A program made the translations under genes and the position numbers. Below the pieces are notes generated by a model. It was not told the DNA's origin, searched no databases, and saw only the letters and a program-made list of their open reading frames with translations. Shown here in pieces: positions 37,147 to 45,436 of a stretch of 64,000 bases of DNA; the stretch's first letter is position 1, and the number at the start of each line of letters is the position of its first letter. The stretch is from assembly GCA_944320685.1 (NCBI GenBank), contig CALUIK010000001.1, positions 806,001 through 870,000 of the forward strand. The letters are read 5' to 3'. The stretch comes from an uncultured Alistipes sp. GTDB lineage: Bacteria; Bacteroidota; Bacteroidia; Bacteroidales; Rikenellaceae.

Positions 37147-37922
37147 TACTTCTCGGCTTCTCGGCGCCGCCAGCGGCCTGTGAGGTTCATGACCCCTTCG
37201 ATGAAGACCATGGGGTGTGCGGGCGCCCCCGGGAGCCACAGGTCGACGCGGTGCCGCTCGAAGAACGAGCGGTCGACGGCGCGGCTCGCGGCGAAGAGGC
37301 CCCCCGAGCAGGCGTCGGCGCCGCAGGCTATGACGATCTTGGGGTCGGGTACGGCGTCGTAGCACATCTCGAGGGCGGCGGCCATGTTGCAGGTCACGGG
37401 GCCGGTGATGACGACGCCGTCGGCATGGCGGGGCGAGGCGGTGAACTCGACGCCGTAGCGGCCGAAGTCGAAGTTGACATTGCCCGTGGCGTTGAGCTCC
37501 ATCTCGTTGGAGGCGTCGCCGCCGGCGGATACCTGACGCAGCTTGAGCGCATGGCCGAACAGGCGCGGTATCTCCGTGCGGACGCAGTCGTGGCGGAAGT
37601 CGACGGCGGTGTCGCCGGCCCGCACGACGAGGGCTTCGCGCGAGGCCGACCCTATGCGGTAGTCGTTCGTGAAACGTATGTTGCGCGGGGCGCGCAGGGC
37701 GCACTCGCCGCAGAAGAGGCAGCGGCCGAGGTCGAGCGTGAAGGGCGCCGTCGTGATCGCCGCCGTGGGGCACATCGCCGCCGCGGCCTCCACGTCCGAC
37801 ATGTCGTCTGTGGCGGTCAGCTCGGGGCGCCCGCGGAACTCGTCCGTGAGCGTCACCTCCGTCAGGTCGGGTATGTACTGCCTGCCGTGGCTGCGCAGGA
37901 CCTTTATCTTGGGTAGGATCAT
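37146..37922 (-). CDS. HyfI/NuoB-like small subunit fused to a ferredoxin domain, cluster ligands lost
   Basis: The 258-residue protein has an N-terminal ferredoxin-like domain with one complete [4Fe-4S] set: Cys51 (in MCP) plus Cys68, Cys71 and Cys74 (CLFCGEC). The other four positions of a two-cluster ferredoxin are missing. From about residue 120 it is a NuoB/HycG-like small subunit (YGVEFTASPRHADGVVITGPVT). The four proximal-cluster ligands are replaced: Asp136 and Asn139 in GGDASNE, Asp203 in GADACSGG, and Ala233 in PGAPAHP where PGCP is usual. It therefore cannot hold the proximal [4Fe-4S] cluster in the usual way. It is the last gene of a six-gene unit and combines HyfH- and HyfI-type parts. 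Confidence 0.85.
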   Translation of the reverse strand: MILPKIKVLRSHGRQYIPDLTEVTLTDEFRGRPELTATDDMSDVEAAAAMCPTAAITTAPFTLDLGRCLFCGECALRAPRNIRFTNDYRIGSASREALVVRAGDTAVDFRHDCVRTEIPRLFGHALKLRQVSAGGDASNEMELNATGNVNFDFGRYGVEFTASPRHADGVVITGPVTCNMAAALEMCYDAVPDPKIVIACGADACSGGLFAASRAVDRSFFERHRVDLWLPGAPAHPMVFIEGVMNLTGRWRRREAEK

Positions 37923-37955
37923 CTCTTGTCTTGTCTTATTGTCTCGTGCCGCGCG

Positions 37956-39473
37956 TCACAGGTCGTGGCCGCAGTACGACAGGTTGAAACTCTTGTTGCA
38001 TATCGGGAAATCGGAGATGCCCTCGCCGCGCACCGCCAGCGCCAGCGCCAGCCAGTTGTGGATGCTGGGGTCCTTGATGCGGTAGTCGGCGATGCGCCCT
38101 GCGGCGTTGGTAACGGCTACGTGGCACAACTCCCCGCGCCATGCCTCGACGAGGCCTACGGCGAGGGCGTCCGGCGCCAGCGGCCGCACGTAGTCGGGGC
38201 GGGGCGCCGACGTGTCGGGACGGTGCGATGCGAGGATGCGGTCGATGTAGCCGGCCGACTGCAGCACCTCGCGGCAGCGCATCATCAGGCGCGCCATGAC
38301 GTCGCCGTGGCGCTTGACGATGCTCTCATGGGCGATCTGCCGTGAGAATATGCCCGAGGGGTGCGACGTGCGGATGTCGCGCTCCACGCCGCTGGCGCGC
38401 GCCGCCATGCCCACGCCGCCGATGCGCAGCATCTCGGAGCGCGGCACCACGCCGCACTGCTCGTATCGCGCCAGCAGCGTGGGCGAACTTTTTATGTCAT
38501 GCCGCACCTCGTCGTAGCGGCGTACGATCTCGGCCACGTTGCGGCGTATCATGTCCGTCTTCTCGGCGGTGAGGGGCTTGTTCGTGCCGAAGGGGCGTAT
38601 GAGCCCCTTGGCGAAGCGGTTGCCGCACCACGCCTGCGTGGTGTTTATGGTCATCGTGCGCAGCGCCTCGCACGCCACCTGCCCCAGCTGGTACCCCACA
38701 TCCATCGAGAGGGCTCCCGTGTCGGCTATGTGCATGGCCATGCGTTCGAGTTCGAGGGCCGCGGCGCGCTCGCGCACGAGACCTTCCGGCGGGGTGTGTC
38801 CCGCGAGTTTCTCGACGGCCTCGGCGAATGCCGTGGCGTTTGCCGCAGCGGTGTCTCCGGCCGCGGTCTCGGCCAGTACGGCCTGCCGCAGGCGGTTGTC
38901 CGCGGCGGTGAACTGACGTTCGAGGCCGCGGTGCTGGTATCCGAGGGCTATTTCGAGGTGGAGGACCGTCTCGCCGTTGCAGATGAAGCGGAAGGCTCCG
39001 GGTTCGATGATGCCGGCGTGTATGGGCCCGACGTTGACCTCGTGCAGCGAGTCCCCCTCGATCGTGTAGAAGGGGTAGTTGCCCACGCTCGCGCGGCGGT
39101 CGCGGCGGTCGAAGGGCAGGCGCAGGGGCTTGTCCCACGGCATGGCGTCGAAGCGCACGCCGTAGCGCTCCGTGATGTCGCGCTCGAAGGGGTGCATGGC
39201 GGGGCGCAGCGCCGTGAGCGAGGGCAGGGGCCCCTCGTCGTGATACCCCATGGCGAAGGAGGTTATCATTATCTTGCGGGAACTGTCGTCGAGCAGTATG
39301 GCGTAGAAACGCAGGCGGTCGCCCTCCTCGCGGGCGAAGTAGTGGGCCATGTGGTAGCGTTCCTGTGCGAGGCGGTCGGCCAGATCGTCGTATACGGCGC
39401 CGTAATGTTCGTCGGGTATCTCGGCGAGGGGCACGGCGGGCGATGTGTTGTCTATTGTAATGTATCGGGCCAT
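37956..39473 (-). CDS. HyfG/NuoCD-like large subunit without NiFe ligands
   Basis: The 505-residue protein joins a NuoC-like domain (about 1-130; PSLTALRPAMHPFERDI) to a NuoD/hydrogenase large-subunit domain (about 140-505; EVNVGPIHAGIIEPGAFRF, HRGLE at 181-185, YEQCGVVPRSEML). The two CxxC motifs that bind NiFe in hydrogenases are absent. The first is AETAAGDT, with Ala205 and Thr208 at the Cys positions. The C-terminal one is FNLSYCG, with Ser499 and Gly502. The protein should not be a hydrogenase and may act like NuoD in a proton-coupling or quinone-type role. It starts 2 bases after the HyfF-like stop. Confidence 0.87.
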   Translation of the reverse strand: MARYITIDNTSPAVPLAEIPDEHYGAVYDDLADRLAQERYHMAHYFAREEGDRLRFYAILLDDSSRKIMITSFAMGYHDEGPLPSLTALRPAMHPFERDITERYGVRFDAMPWDKPLRLPFDRRDRRASVGNYPFYTIEGDSLHEVNVGPIHAGIIEPGAFRFICNGETVLHLEIALGYQHRGLERQFTAADNRLRQAVLAETAAGDTAAANATAFAEAVEKLAGHTPPEGLVRERAAALELERMAMHIADTGALSMDVGYQLGQVACEALRTMTINTTQAWCGNRFAKGLIRPFGTNKPLTAEKTDMIRRNVAEIVRRYDEVRHDIKSSPTLLARYEQCGVVPRSEMLRIGGVGMAARASGVERDIRTSHPSGIFSRQIAHESIVKRHGDVMARLMMRCREVLQSAGYIDRILASHRPDTSAPRPDYVRPLAPDALAVGLVEAWRGELCHVAVTNAAGRIADYRIKDPSIHNWLALALAVRGEGISDFPICNKSFNLSYCGHDL

Positions 39474-39475
39474 GG

Positions 39476-40879
39476 TTACATGTTTGCTATGATGTCGATT
39501 ATGCGCCGCAGGGGCTCGGGCTGCCAGAAGCCGGCGACAAGGGCTGCGGCCAGCAGCGTGAGGGCGCTGTACGAGAGGCGCGTGTCGATCTTCGAGAGGT
39601 GCAGTTCGTCCTGATTGGGCTGGTAGCACATCTTGATCACGCGGTAGCATATCGAGTATATTACGATGCAGAGCAGAAGTACTATTCCGGCGGCGAGCCA
39701 CCAAGCGCCGTCGGCGAGCGTCTGCGAGAGTATCATCAGTTCCGAGACGAAGAGGGGCGAGGGCGGGAATGCCAGCACCGCCACCATGCCGGCGATCATG
39801 CCCACGGCACCGATGCGGTTGATGTTGATGTAGTCGCCGATGCGGTTGATGCGGTATCCGTTGTATATCTGCCGGACGACGGCCATCTGCAGGAAGAGGC
39901 TGCTCTTGATGAGCGTGTGGCAGGTGACATGCAGGATTGCCGCCCAGACGCCGGCGCCGCCAATGCCGAGACCTATGGCGGCGATGCCCATGTTCTCGAC
40001 GGTGGAGTAGGAGAGGAAACGCTTGTAGTTGTTGGTGCGGCGCAGGAACATGGCCCCCACGGCGAGGCTCAGCACGCCGATTATGACCATCACGTGTCGC
40101 ACCCAGTCGAAGACCTCGGTGGCGGCGAAGAGCCGGTATATGCGGAATATGGCGAGGAAACCGGCGTTCACCAGACCTGTGGATATGAGGGCCGAGGCGG
40201 GGGCCGGCGCGGCGAAGTTGGCGTCCACGCCGATGGTGTAGAGGGGGAATATCTCCATCTTGCAGCTGTAGCCCGTGAGTATGAGCAGGAACGCCGTCTT
40301 GAGGTAGAGCGGGTTGCCGTCGGCGATGAGGCGGGGCAGCGAGGCGTAGTCGAGCGACTCGTTCTGCGCTGCGGCGCTCAGCAGCAGGATGCCGAGATAT
40401 GCGATGGCTATGCCGGTCGAGCAGACGAAGAGGTACTTCCACGTGGCCTCGAGCGAGGCTTCCGAGCGGCGGTGGTATATGATGCCGGCGGCGCAGAGCG
40501 TGGTGGCCTCCATGAGGATCCACGTGACGGCGATGTTGTCGGCGAAGTATACGCCCGTGATGGCCGTGGTCAGGAGCATGAGCTGGGCGAAATAGACGCG
40601 GTAGGTCTTTATGTCATCGTCCTTGAGGTAGCGTTCCGAGTGCAGGGACACGAATGCCGCCACCACGGCCATCAGCACGTAGAAGAGCGTGCCTGCGGCG
40701 TCGAACGAGAAGAACCCTCCCGACGGGGTGCCGTAGAGGCCCCCGGCAAAGAGCATGGCCGCGAAGAGCGCGTGCACGGCGAAGTACGTCGTGCAGAGCA
40801 GGTGTACCGTACGGCGGCTGCGGGCGAAGAACGCCGCGGCGGCCGTTGCGGCCCACAGTGCGAAGAAGAGGTATATCAT
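39476..40879 (-). CDS. HyfF/NuoN-like antiporter-type membrane subunit
   Basis: The 467-residue protein has about 14 membrane helices. Key charged residues of ion-channel subunits are present: the TM5 Glu in VTWILMEATTLC, the TM7 Lys in GYSCKMEIFPL, and a further Lys in TCHTLIKSSLFLQM. The segment APAPASALIS matches the broken helix of the family. It should move H+ or Na+ across the inner membrane as part of the six-subunit complex. It lies 4 bases after the HyfE-like stop. Confidence 0.87.
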   Translation of the reverse strand: MIYLFFALWAATAAAAFFARSRRTVHLLCTTYFAVHALFAAMLFAGGLYGTPSGGFFSFDAAGTLFYVLMAVVAAFVSLHSERYLKDDDIKTYRVYFAQLMLLTTAITGVYFADNIAVTWILMEATTLCAAGIIYHRRSEASLEATWKYLFVCSTGIAIAYLGILLLSAAAQNESLDYASLPRLIADGNPLYLKTAFLLILTGYSCKMEIFPLYTIGVDANFAAPAPASALISTGLVNAGFLAIFRIYRLFAATEVFDWVRHVMVIIGVLSLAVGAMFLRRTNNYKRFLSYSTVENMGIAAIGLGIGGAGVWAAILHVTCHTLIKSSLFLQMAVVRQIYNGYRINRIGDYININRIGAVGMIAGMVAVLAFPPSPLFVSELMILSQTLADGAWWLAAGIVLLLCIVIYSICYRVIKMCYQPNQDELHLSKIDTRLSYSALTLLAAALVAGFWQPEPLRRIIDIIANM

Positions 40880-40883
40880 CGTG

Positions 40884-41513
40884 TCAGTCCTTTACGTGTG
40901 TGAGCGATTCGCTGTCTACGGAGTGTATCTTGTCGTCGACCTTTGTCATGAACATCCCGAGCATGAGCACCGAGATGAGGATGTCGAGCAGGATGGCGGT
41001 GTTTATGAGCAGGGGCATCTCCACGCCTATGGCCATCGAGAAGAGGAAGACGCCGTTCTCTATGACGAGGAAGCCTACCATGTGGGTGAAGATGCGCGAG
41101 CGCAGCACTATGAGTATGAGCCCGCTGAGCAGGGCGTAGAGGGCCACGCCGAAGAATATCATGTGTACCGACGAGTCGGCCGCATAATAGGTGGCGAGGG
41201 CGCTGGCGGCGAGTGCCGCCACCGAGAGCAGCAGGGCGTTGAACTGCGACGAGCCCGACTTGCGCACACGGTTGATCTTGGTCTTCTTGATCACGCGCAT
41301 GAGGATGGCGGGGACGATGAGGGCCTTGAATATGAGCGTTTCGAGTATTATGAACGAGAGTTCGATCCAGTCGAGCGAATGGAGGCGCAGCAGCGCTATG
41401 CCGAGCAGTATCCACCCTTGGAACGCGATTATCGAGGCGTAGTTGCGGAAGCGCTCCACTATCGACAGGTAGATGAGCGTTATGACGTAGAGTATGATGA
41501 GCGAGAGCAGCAT
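40884..41513 (-). CDS. HyfE/NuoK-like membrane subunit
   Basis: The 209-residue protein has about six membrane helices. The C-terminal part (GFLVIENGVFLFSMAIG and LINTAILLDILISVLML) carries the Glu of the NuoK/MnhC-type half-channel. The Lys/Arg-rich loop after residue 70 (RVIKKTKINRVRKS) is cytoplasmic by the positive-inside rule. It starts four bases after the HyfC-like stop. Confidence 0.85.
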   Translation of the reverse strand: MLLSLIILYVITLIYLSIVERFRNYASIIAFQGWILLGIALLRLHSLDWIELSFIILETLIFKALIVPAILMRVIKKTKINRVRKSGSSQFNALLLSVAALAASALATYYAADSSVHMIFFGVALYALLSGLILIVLRSRIFTHMVGFLVIENGVFLFSMAIGVEMPLLINTAILLDILISVLMLGMFMTKVDDKIHSVDSESLTHVKD

Positions 41514-41517
41514 GGCG

Positions 41518-42438
41518 TCAGATGTTTATGTCGAGTTGCAGCAGGTAGCCGATAAAGAATATGAGGGCGGCGAGGGCCGAGAGCGTCACCATGAAGGTGG
41601 TGTTGCGCGAGAGTTTGTTGCGCGCCTGCGTCGACTCGACCACGGCGACCGACACTCCCGTGAGGAGTATGGCGAGGGGCGTGGCGAACCACCACCTGAA
41701 GCAGGTGACCGTAGCGGCGGCGTCGGCGGCGATCATGGCGAAGGCTGCGGTCTTGAGCCAGCCGCCGAGGCGTATCATGAGCATGTCGATGCCGCTGTAG
41801 TCGAGGCACATCACCTCGTGTATCATGGTCAGTTCGAGGTGTGTGCGCGGGTCCTCGACGGGCATGCGCCCCGCCTCGACGAAGGTTATGCGCAGGAAGA
41901 GGTATGCCGCCAGCAGCATCACCAGCGTCAGGTGCAGGTCGAACGACTGCTTGACGGCGAAGATCTCGGCGAAGGAGGTGTATCCGCAGAACATGGCCAG
42001 CGTGGCGAAGCCTATCATGAGGGCGGGCTCTACGAGGGCGCCGTAGAGGGCTTCGCGCGAGGCCCCCATACCCTCGAACGAGCTGCCGGTGTCCATCGCC
42101 GCGAGCACGAGGGCGGCGCGGGCGAGAGCCAGCGTGTAGGCGAAGCATATGATGTCGCCCTCGAACGATATGAGGGGCTCGAGGTCGGCGACGGGGATGA
42201 AGAGCAGGGCCACGGCGGCCGCGCCCAGATATACGGCAGGGGCGACGCGGAAGAGCAGCGTGGTGGTGTCGGAGTATACCGACCCCTTTGCGGCGAGCAG
42301 GCGTGCGTCGCGCAGGTGCTGGAAGAAGGGTGCGCCCTTGCGGCCGGCCATGCGCGCCCGCAGGCGGTTTATGACGCCCGGGATTGCTATGGCGACGGCC
42401 GCCATGAGCAGCGTGTTGAGCAGTGTCTTTATGAGCAT
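41518..42438 (-). CDS. HyfC/NuoH-like membrane subunit
   Basis: The 306-residue protein has about eight membrane helices. Signatures of the subunit that links the soluble arm to the membrane arm are seen: GRKGAPFFQHLRDA near residue 34, MDTGSSFEGMGASRE in mid-protein, and EAGRMPVEDPRTHLELTMI with its conserved acidic residues. The short gaps on both sides show tight translational linkage with the HyfB- and HyfE-like genes. Confidence 0.88.
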   Translation of the reverse strand: MLIKTLLNTLLMAAVAIAIPGVINRLRARMAGRKGAPFFQHLRDARLLAAKGSVYSDTTTLLFRVAPAVYLGAAAVALLFIPVADLEPLISFEGDIICFAYTLALARAALVLAAMDTGSSFEGMGASREALYGALVEPALMIGFATLAMFCGYTSFAEIFAVKQSFDLHLTLVMLLAAYLFLRITFVEAGRMPVEDPRTHLELTMIHEVMCLDYSGIDMLMIRLGGWLKTAAFAMIAADAAATVTCFRWWFATPLAILLTGVSVAVVESTQARNKLSRNTTFMVTLSALAALIFFIGYLLQLDINI

Positions 42439-42441
42439 GGC

Positions 42442-44430
42442 CTATATGATGTTGAAGAGTGACAGTACGAATATGAGCACGAGGAACATCAGCGCGAAGA
42501 ATATGTAGTTGTTTATCTTGCCCGTGCGCAGGCGCATGATGCGCTGGTTTATCAGCCGCAGCATCTCGATCCACCACGCCGAGAAGAGGCGTCCGACGCG
42601 GTCCTTGTGGCGGACGTTGTAGTTGCGCACCGCGGGCGGGAAGATTTCGCCCTTGTCGACGACGCGGCCCTCGACTATGTCGCTGTTGAATGTCGAGGCG
42701 AGGCTTTCGAGCCCCTCGGCGAATGATTCGCCCGTATACTGCATGCGGGTGTCGGGGGCGGTGAAGCCGCAGCCCCACGTGGGGCCGTGCGAGAGGGTGC
42801 GGCGGCGCTGCGCCCGCACCTTGACGGTGTAGAGGAGCGCCACGGCTATAATGAGGAGAAATGCCGTGAGCGAGACGCGCGTGAGGGTCGGTGCGACGTT
42901 AGCCTCGACCAGATATACGGCCGCGGGGGAGAACTCCGCGGCTGCGGCCGACACCATGCGCACGGCATACTGCGGCAGCAGACCCGCGAGCACTATGCCT
43001 GCGGCGGGTATCGCCATCGAGGCGAGGCGCAGGCCGTCGACTTCGGTTACGCTGTGGACGCTGCGGTGGCGGGGCGTGCCGAGGAAGACCACGCCGAAGA
43101 GCTTGGCGAAGGCGAGCAGCACGATGCCGCCGATGAGGGCCAGAGCGGTGATGCCGCCCGCGGCATATAGCACGTTGACGCCGTTGCTGACGCTGTCGAG
43201 CAAGCCGAGGTATATGAGGAACTCGCCGGCAAAGCCGTTCAGGGGCGGCAGGGCGCAGATGGCGGCCGTGGCGAGGAGGAAGAGCGCCGCGGTGACGGGC
43301 ATGCGTTTTGCGGTGCCGCCGAAGCGGTCGAGCAGCGTGGTGTGCATCTGCGAGTAGAGGTTTCCTGTGCCGAAGTAGAGCAGCGACTTGAAGAGCGAGT
43401 GGTTGAACGTATGGAGCAGGGCGCCGCAGAGGGCTATCGAGGCGACGACGGGGTCGTCGGCACCGGCGCCGAGGGCCGCCACTCCGAGGGCGATGAATAT
43501 GATGCCTACGTTCTCCATGCTCGAGTATGCGAGCAGCCGCTTGGCGTCGTTCTGTGCCGCGGCCTGCACGGCGCCCCACAGTCCCGTGACGATGCCTGCG
43601 GCGAGGAGTATTATCCCGCCCGTGTGCAGCTGGCCGACCTCGGTGATGGCTCCGGCAACGCGTATGACGCCGTAGACGCCGGTCTTGATCATGACGCCCG
43701 ACATGAGGGCCGAGACGTGCGACGGGGCTGCGGGGTGCGCTTCGGGCAGCCATACGTGCATGGGGAAGATTCCGGCCTTCATGCCGAAGCCTATGAGGAA
43801 TATGACGAAGAGCGAGAGGGTGTGGCGCGAGGCGTAGCAGCGGGGCAGGCAGTCGAAGCCGGCCGAACCGCACACGGCGTCTATGCCGGCGAAGCCGGCC
43901 ACGAGGAATACGAAGCCCACGTGCATCATTATCAGGTACGTGAGGGCTGCGCGCAGCACTTCGGGACGCTGGGCGTCGAAGAGGATGAGCAGGAACGAGG
44001 CTATGGTCATCATCTCCCAGCCGAAGAGGAACGAGAATCCGCCGCTGGAGGTGACTACCATCATCATCGAGGCGACGAGCGCCGCGAAGGCGGTGTAGTG
44101 GAGCGAGAACTGCACGGGCGGTTTCTTGCCGTAGTAGTGCTTCATGTAGCCGCACGAGTAGAGCACGGCGGCCACCGACGTGACGGCTATGATTATGAGG
44201 AAGAGGCCCGAGAGGGGATCCACGGCGATCGACTCCTCGCCGAAGACGGGGCCCTGCATGCGGGTTATCTCTGTTGTCGTGCCCGAGGCGAGGGCTTTCA
44301 CGGCGGGGACGGCGGCGACGACGGAGAGGATGGCGGTGACGACGGCGGTTATCGGGGCCTTCCACCGCACGGGCACGGCGAAGAGCAGCGCCGTGAGCAG
44401 TGCGAATGCCAGAAGCAGGTTGAGATACAT
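42442..44430 (-). CDS. HyfB/NuoL-like antiporter-type membrane subunit
   Basis: The 662-residue protein has about 16 membrane helices. Channel residues are intact: the TM5 Glu in FLFGWEMMTIAS, the TM7 Lys in GFGMKAGIFPMHVWLPEAH, and the HxAAPSHVSALMSGVMIKTG segment with a second Lys. The C-terminal part has a cytoplasmic-looking segment (SHGPTWGCGFTAPDTRMQYT) and a last helix, as in HyfB. It is the first gene of the six-gene unit. The rsmE stop lies 67 bases upstream on the same strand, so read-through is possible. Confidence 0.88.
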   Translation of the reverse strand: MYLNLLLAFALLTALLFAVPVRWKAPITAVVTAILSVVAAVPAVKALASGTTTEITRMQGPVFGEESIAVDPLSGLFLIIIAVTSVAAVLYSCGYMKHYYGKKPPVQFSLHYTAFAALVASMMMVVTSSGGFSFLFGWEMMTIASFLLILFDAQRPEVLRAALTYLIMMHVGFVFLVAGFAGIDAVCGSAGFDCLPRCYASRHTLSLFVIFLIGFGMKAGIFPMHVWLPEAHPAAPSHVSALMSGVMIKTGVYGVIRVAGAITEVGQLHTGGIILLAAGIVTGLWGAVQAAAQNDAKRLLAYSSMENVGIIFIALGVAALGAGADDPVVASIALCGALLHTFNHSLFKSLLYFGTGNLYSQMHTTLLDRFGGTAKRMPVTAALFLLATAAICALPPLNGFAGEFLIYLGLLDSVSNGVNVLYAAGGITALALIGGIVLLAFAKLFGVVFLGTPRHRSVHSVTEVDGLRLASMAIPAAGIVLAGLLPQYAVRMVSAAAAEFSPAAVYLVEANVAPTLTRVSLTAFLLIIAVALLYTVKVRAQRRRTLSHGPTWGCGFTAPDTRMQYTGESFAEGLESLASTFNSDIVEGRVVDKGEIFPPAVRNYNVRHKDRVGRLFSAWWIEMLRLINQRIMRLRTGKINNYIFFALMFLVLIFVLSLFNII

Positions 44431-44497
44431 GTGGCTACTGTATGTTGATCTTTCAATGGCGGTTGCGGCGGGCCTTAACGGTGCCGGTGCGCGGTGT

Positions 44498-45223
44498 TCA
44501 TAATTCGTCCGCTTGGAGCGCGGCAGCTGCGGAGGTCATGACGACGGCGGCCACGGCGGCCGTTTCGGTACGCAGGCGCTGGCGGCCGAGGGTGACGGCG
44601 CGGAAGCGGTTTTCGAGCGCAAAATTAATCTCTTCGGGGGAAAAATCGCCCTCGGGCCCTATTAAAATCACGTTTTCGCCCCCTTTTTCGACGGCGCGGG
44701 GGAGATATGCCTTGGGTGTGCCGCTCTCGGCGCAGTGGGCGATAAGGCGCACGGGGGCCTCCGTCGCCGAGACGAACTCCGCGAAGGGGGTCATGGGGTC
44801 GAGGCGCGGAAGGAAGGCCTTGAGCGACTGTTTCATGGCCGCGACGACGATGCGGCGGGCGCGCTCGTCGTTTACCGAGCGGCGTTCGCTGTGGTCGCAC
44901 AGCAGGGGCACGATGCGCGTTACGCCCACTTCGGTGGCCTTCTCGAGGAACCATTCGAAACGGTCGATGTTCTTGGTGGGGGCCACGGCCATGGTGAGTC
45001 CGTATGGCAGGCGTTCGTAGTCGGGAATGGTCTCCACGACCTCGACGGTGCAGCGTTTGGGCGCCGCCTCGACTATGCGGGCGCGGTAGAGGCTGCCGCG
45101 GCCGTCGGTGAGGTGCAGGGTGTCGCCTTCGCCCATGCGCAGTACGCGCACGCAGTGCTTCGACTCCTCTTCGCCGAGCGTGTAGAGCGGCGCGGCTATG
45201 TCGGGGGCGTAGAATAGTTGCAT
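44498..45223 (-). CDS. rsmE: 16S rRNA (uracil1498-N3)-methyltransferase
   Basis: The 241-residue SPOUT methyltransferase has an N-terminal PUA-like domain (SKHCVRVLRMGEGDTLHLTDGRG) and the knotted SAM-binding part with LIGPEGDFSPEEI and LGRQRLRTETA. It methylates U1498 of 16S rRNA. The start MQLFYAPD at 45223 follows a consensus-like promoter by about 30 bases. Confidence 0.95.
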   Translation of the reverse strand: MQLFYAPDIAAPLYTLGEEESKHCVRVLRMGEGDTLHLTDGRGSLYRARIVEAAPKRCTVEVVETIPDYERLPYGLTMAVAPTKNIDRFEWFLEKATEVGVTRIVPLLCDHSERRSVNDERARRIVVAAMKQSLKAFLPRLDPMTPFAEFVSATEAPVRLIAHCAESGTPKAYLPRAVEKGGENVILIGPEGDFSPEEINFALENRFRAVTLGRQRLRTETAAVAAVVMTSAAAALQADEL

Positions 45224-45252
45224 TGATGTGTATGTTATATAGCTGTCGGGGG

Positions 45253-45283
45253 CAAAGATAGTAATTATTCGCTGTCGGCGAAA
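45253..45283 (-). promoter_or_regulatory. Promoter of rsmE (and possibly the hydrogenase-like unit)
   Basis: Minus strand TTTC (45283-45280), a 19-base spacer and TATCTTTG (45260-45253). One base off the -33 box. Confidence 0.65.
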
Positions 45284-45378
45284 GCCTTTCCCCGGGTGTG
45301 CATGCGCATGTGCGGGGTGCCGTGGCGGCGTTGGCGGAATAAAGGGCGGAGAGTGCGGGCGGATCGCCATAAATTTTG

Positions 45379-45386
45379 TATTTTTG
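45379..45386 (+). promoter_or_regulatory. -7 box of the M3 peptidase unit
   Basis: TATTTTTG, about 50 bases before the ATG; -33 box poor. Confidence 0.45.
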
Positions 45387-45436
45387 TGCTCGTGCGTCGG
45401 GCCTCCGTGGCCGCCGCAGAAACATGAAGGATAGTT

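Noticed and set aside
40440..40455. CCACGTGG inside the HyfF-like gene as another parS site
   Set aside because: Only the 8-bp core matches; both outer flanks differ, unlike the sites at 14298, 15010 and 15128.
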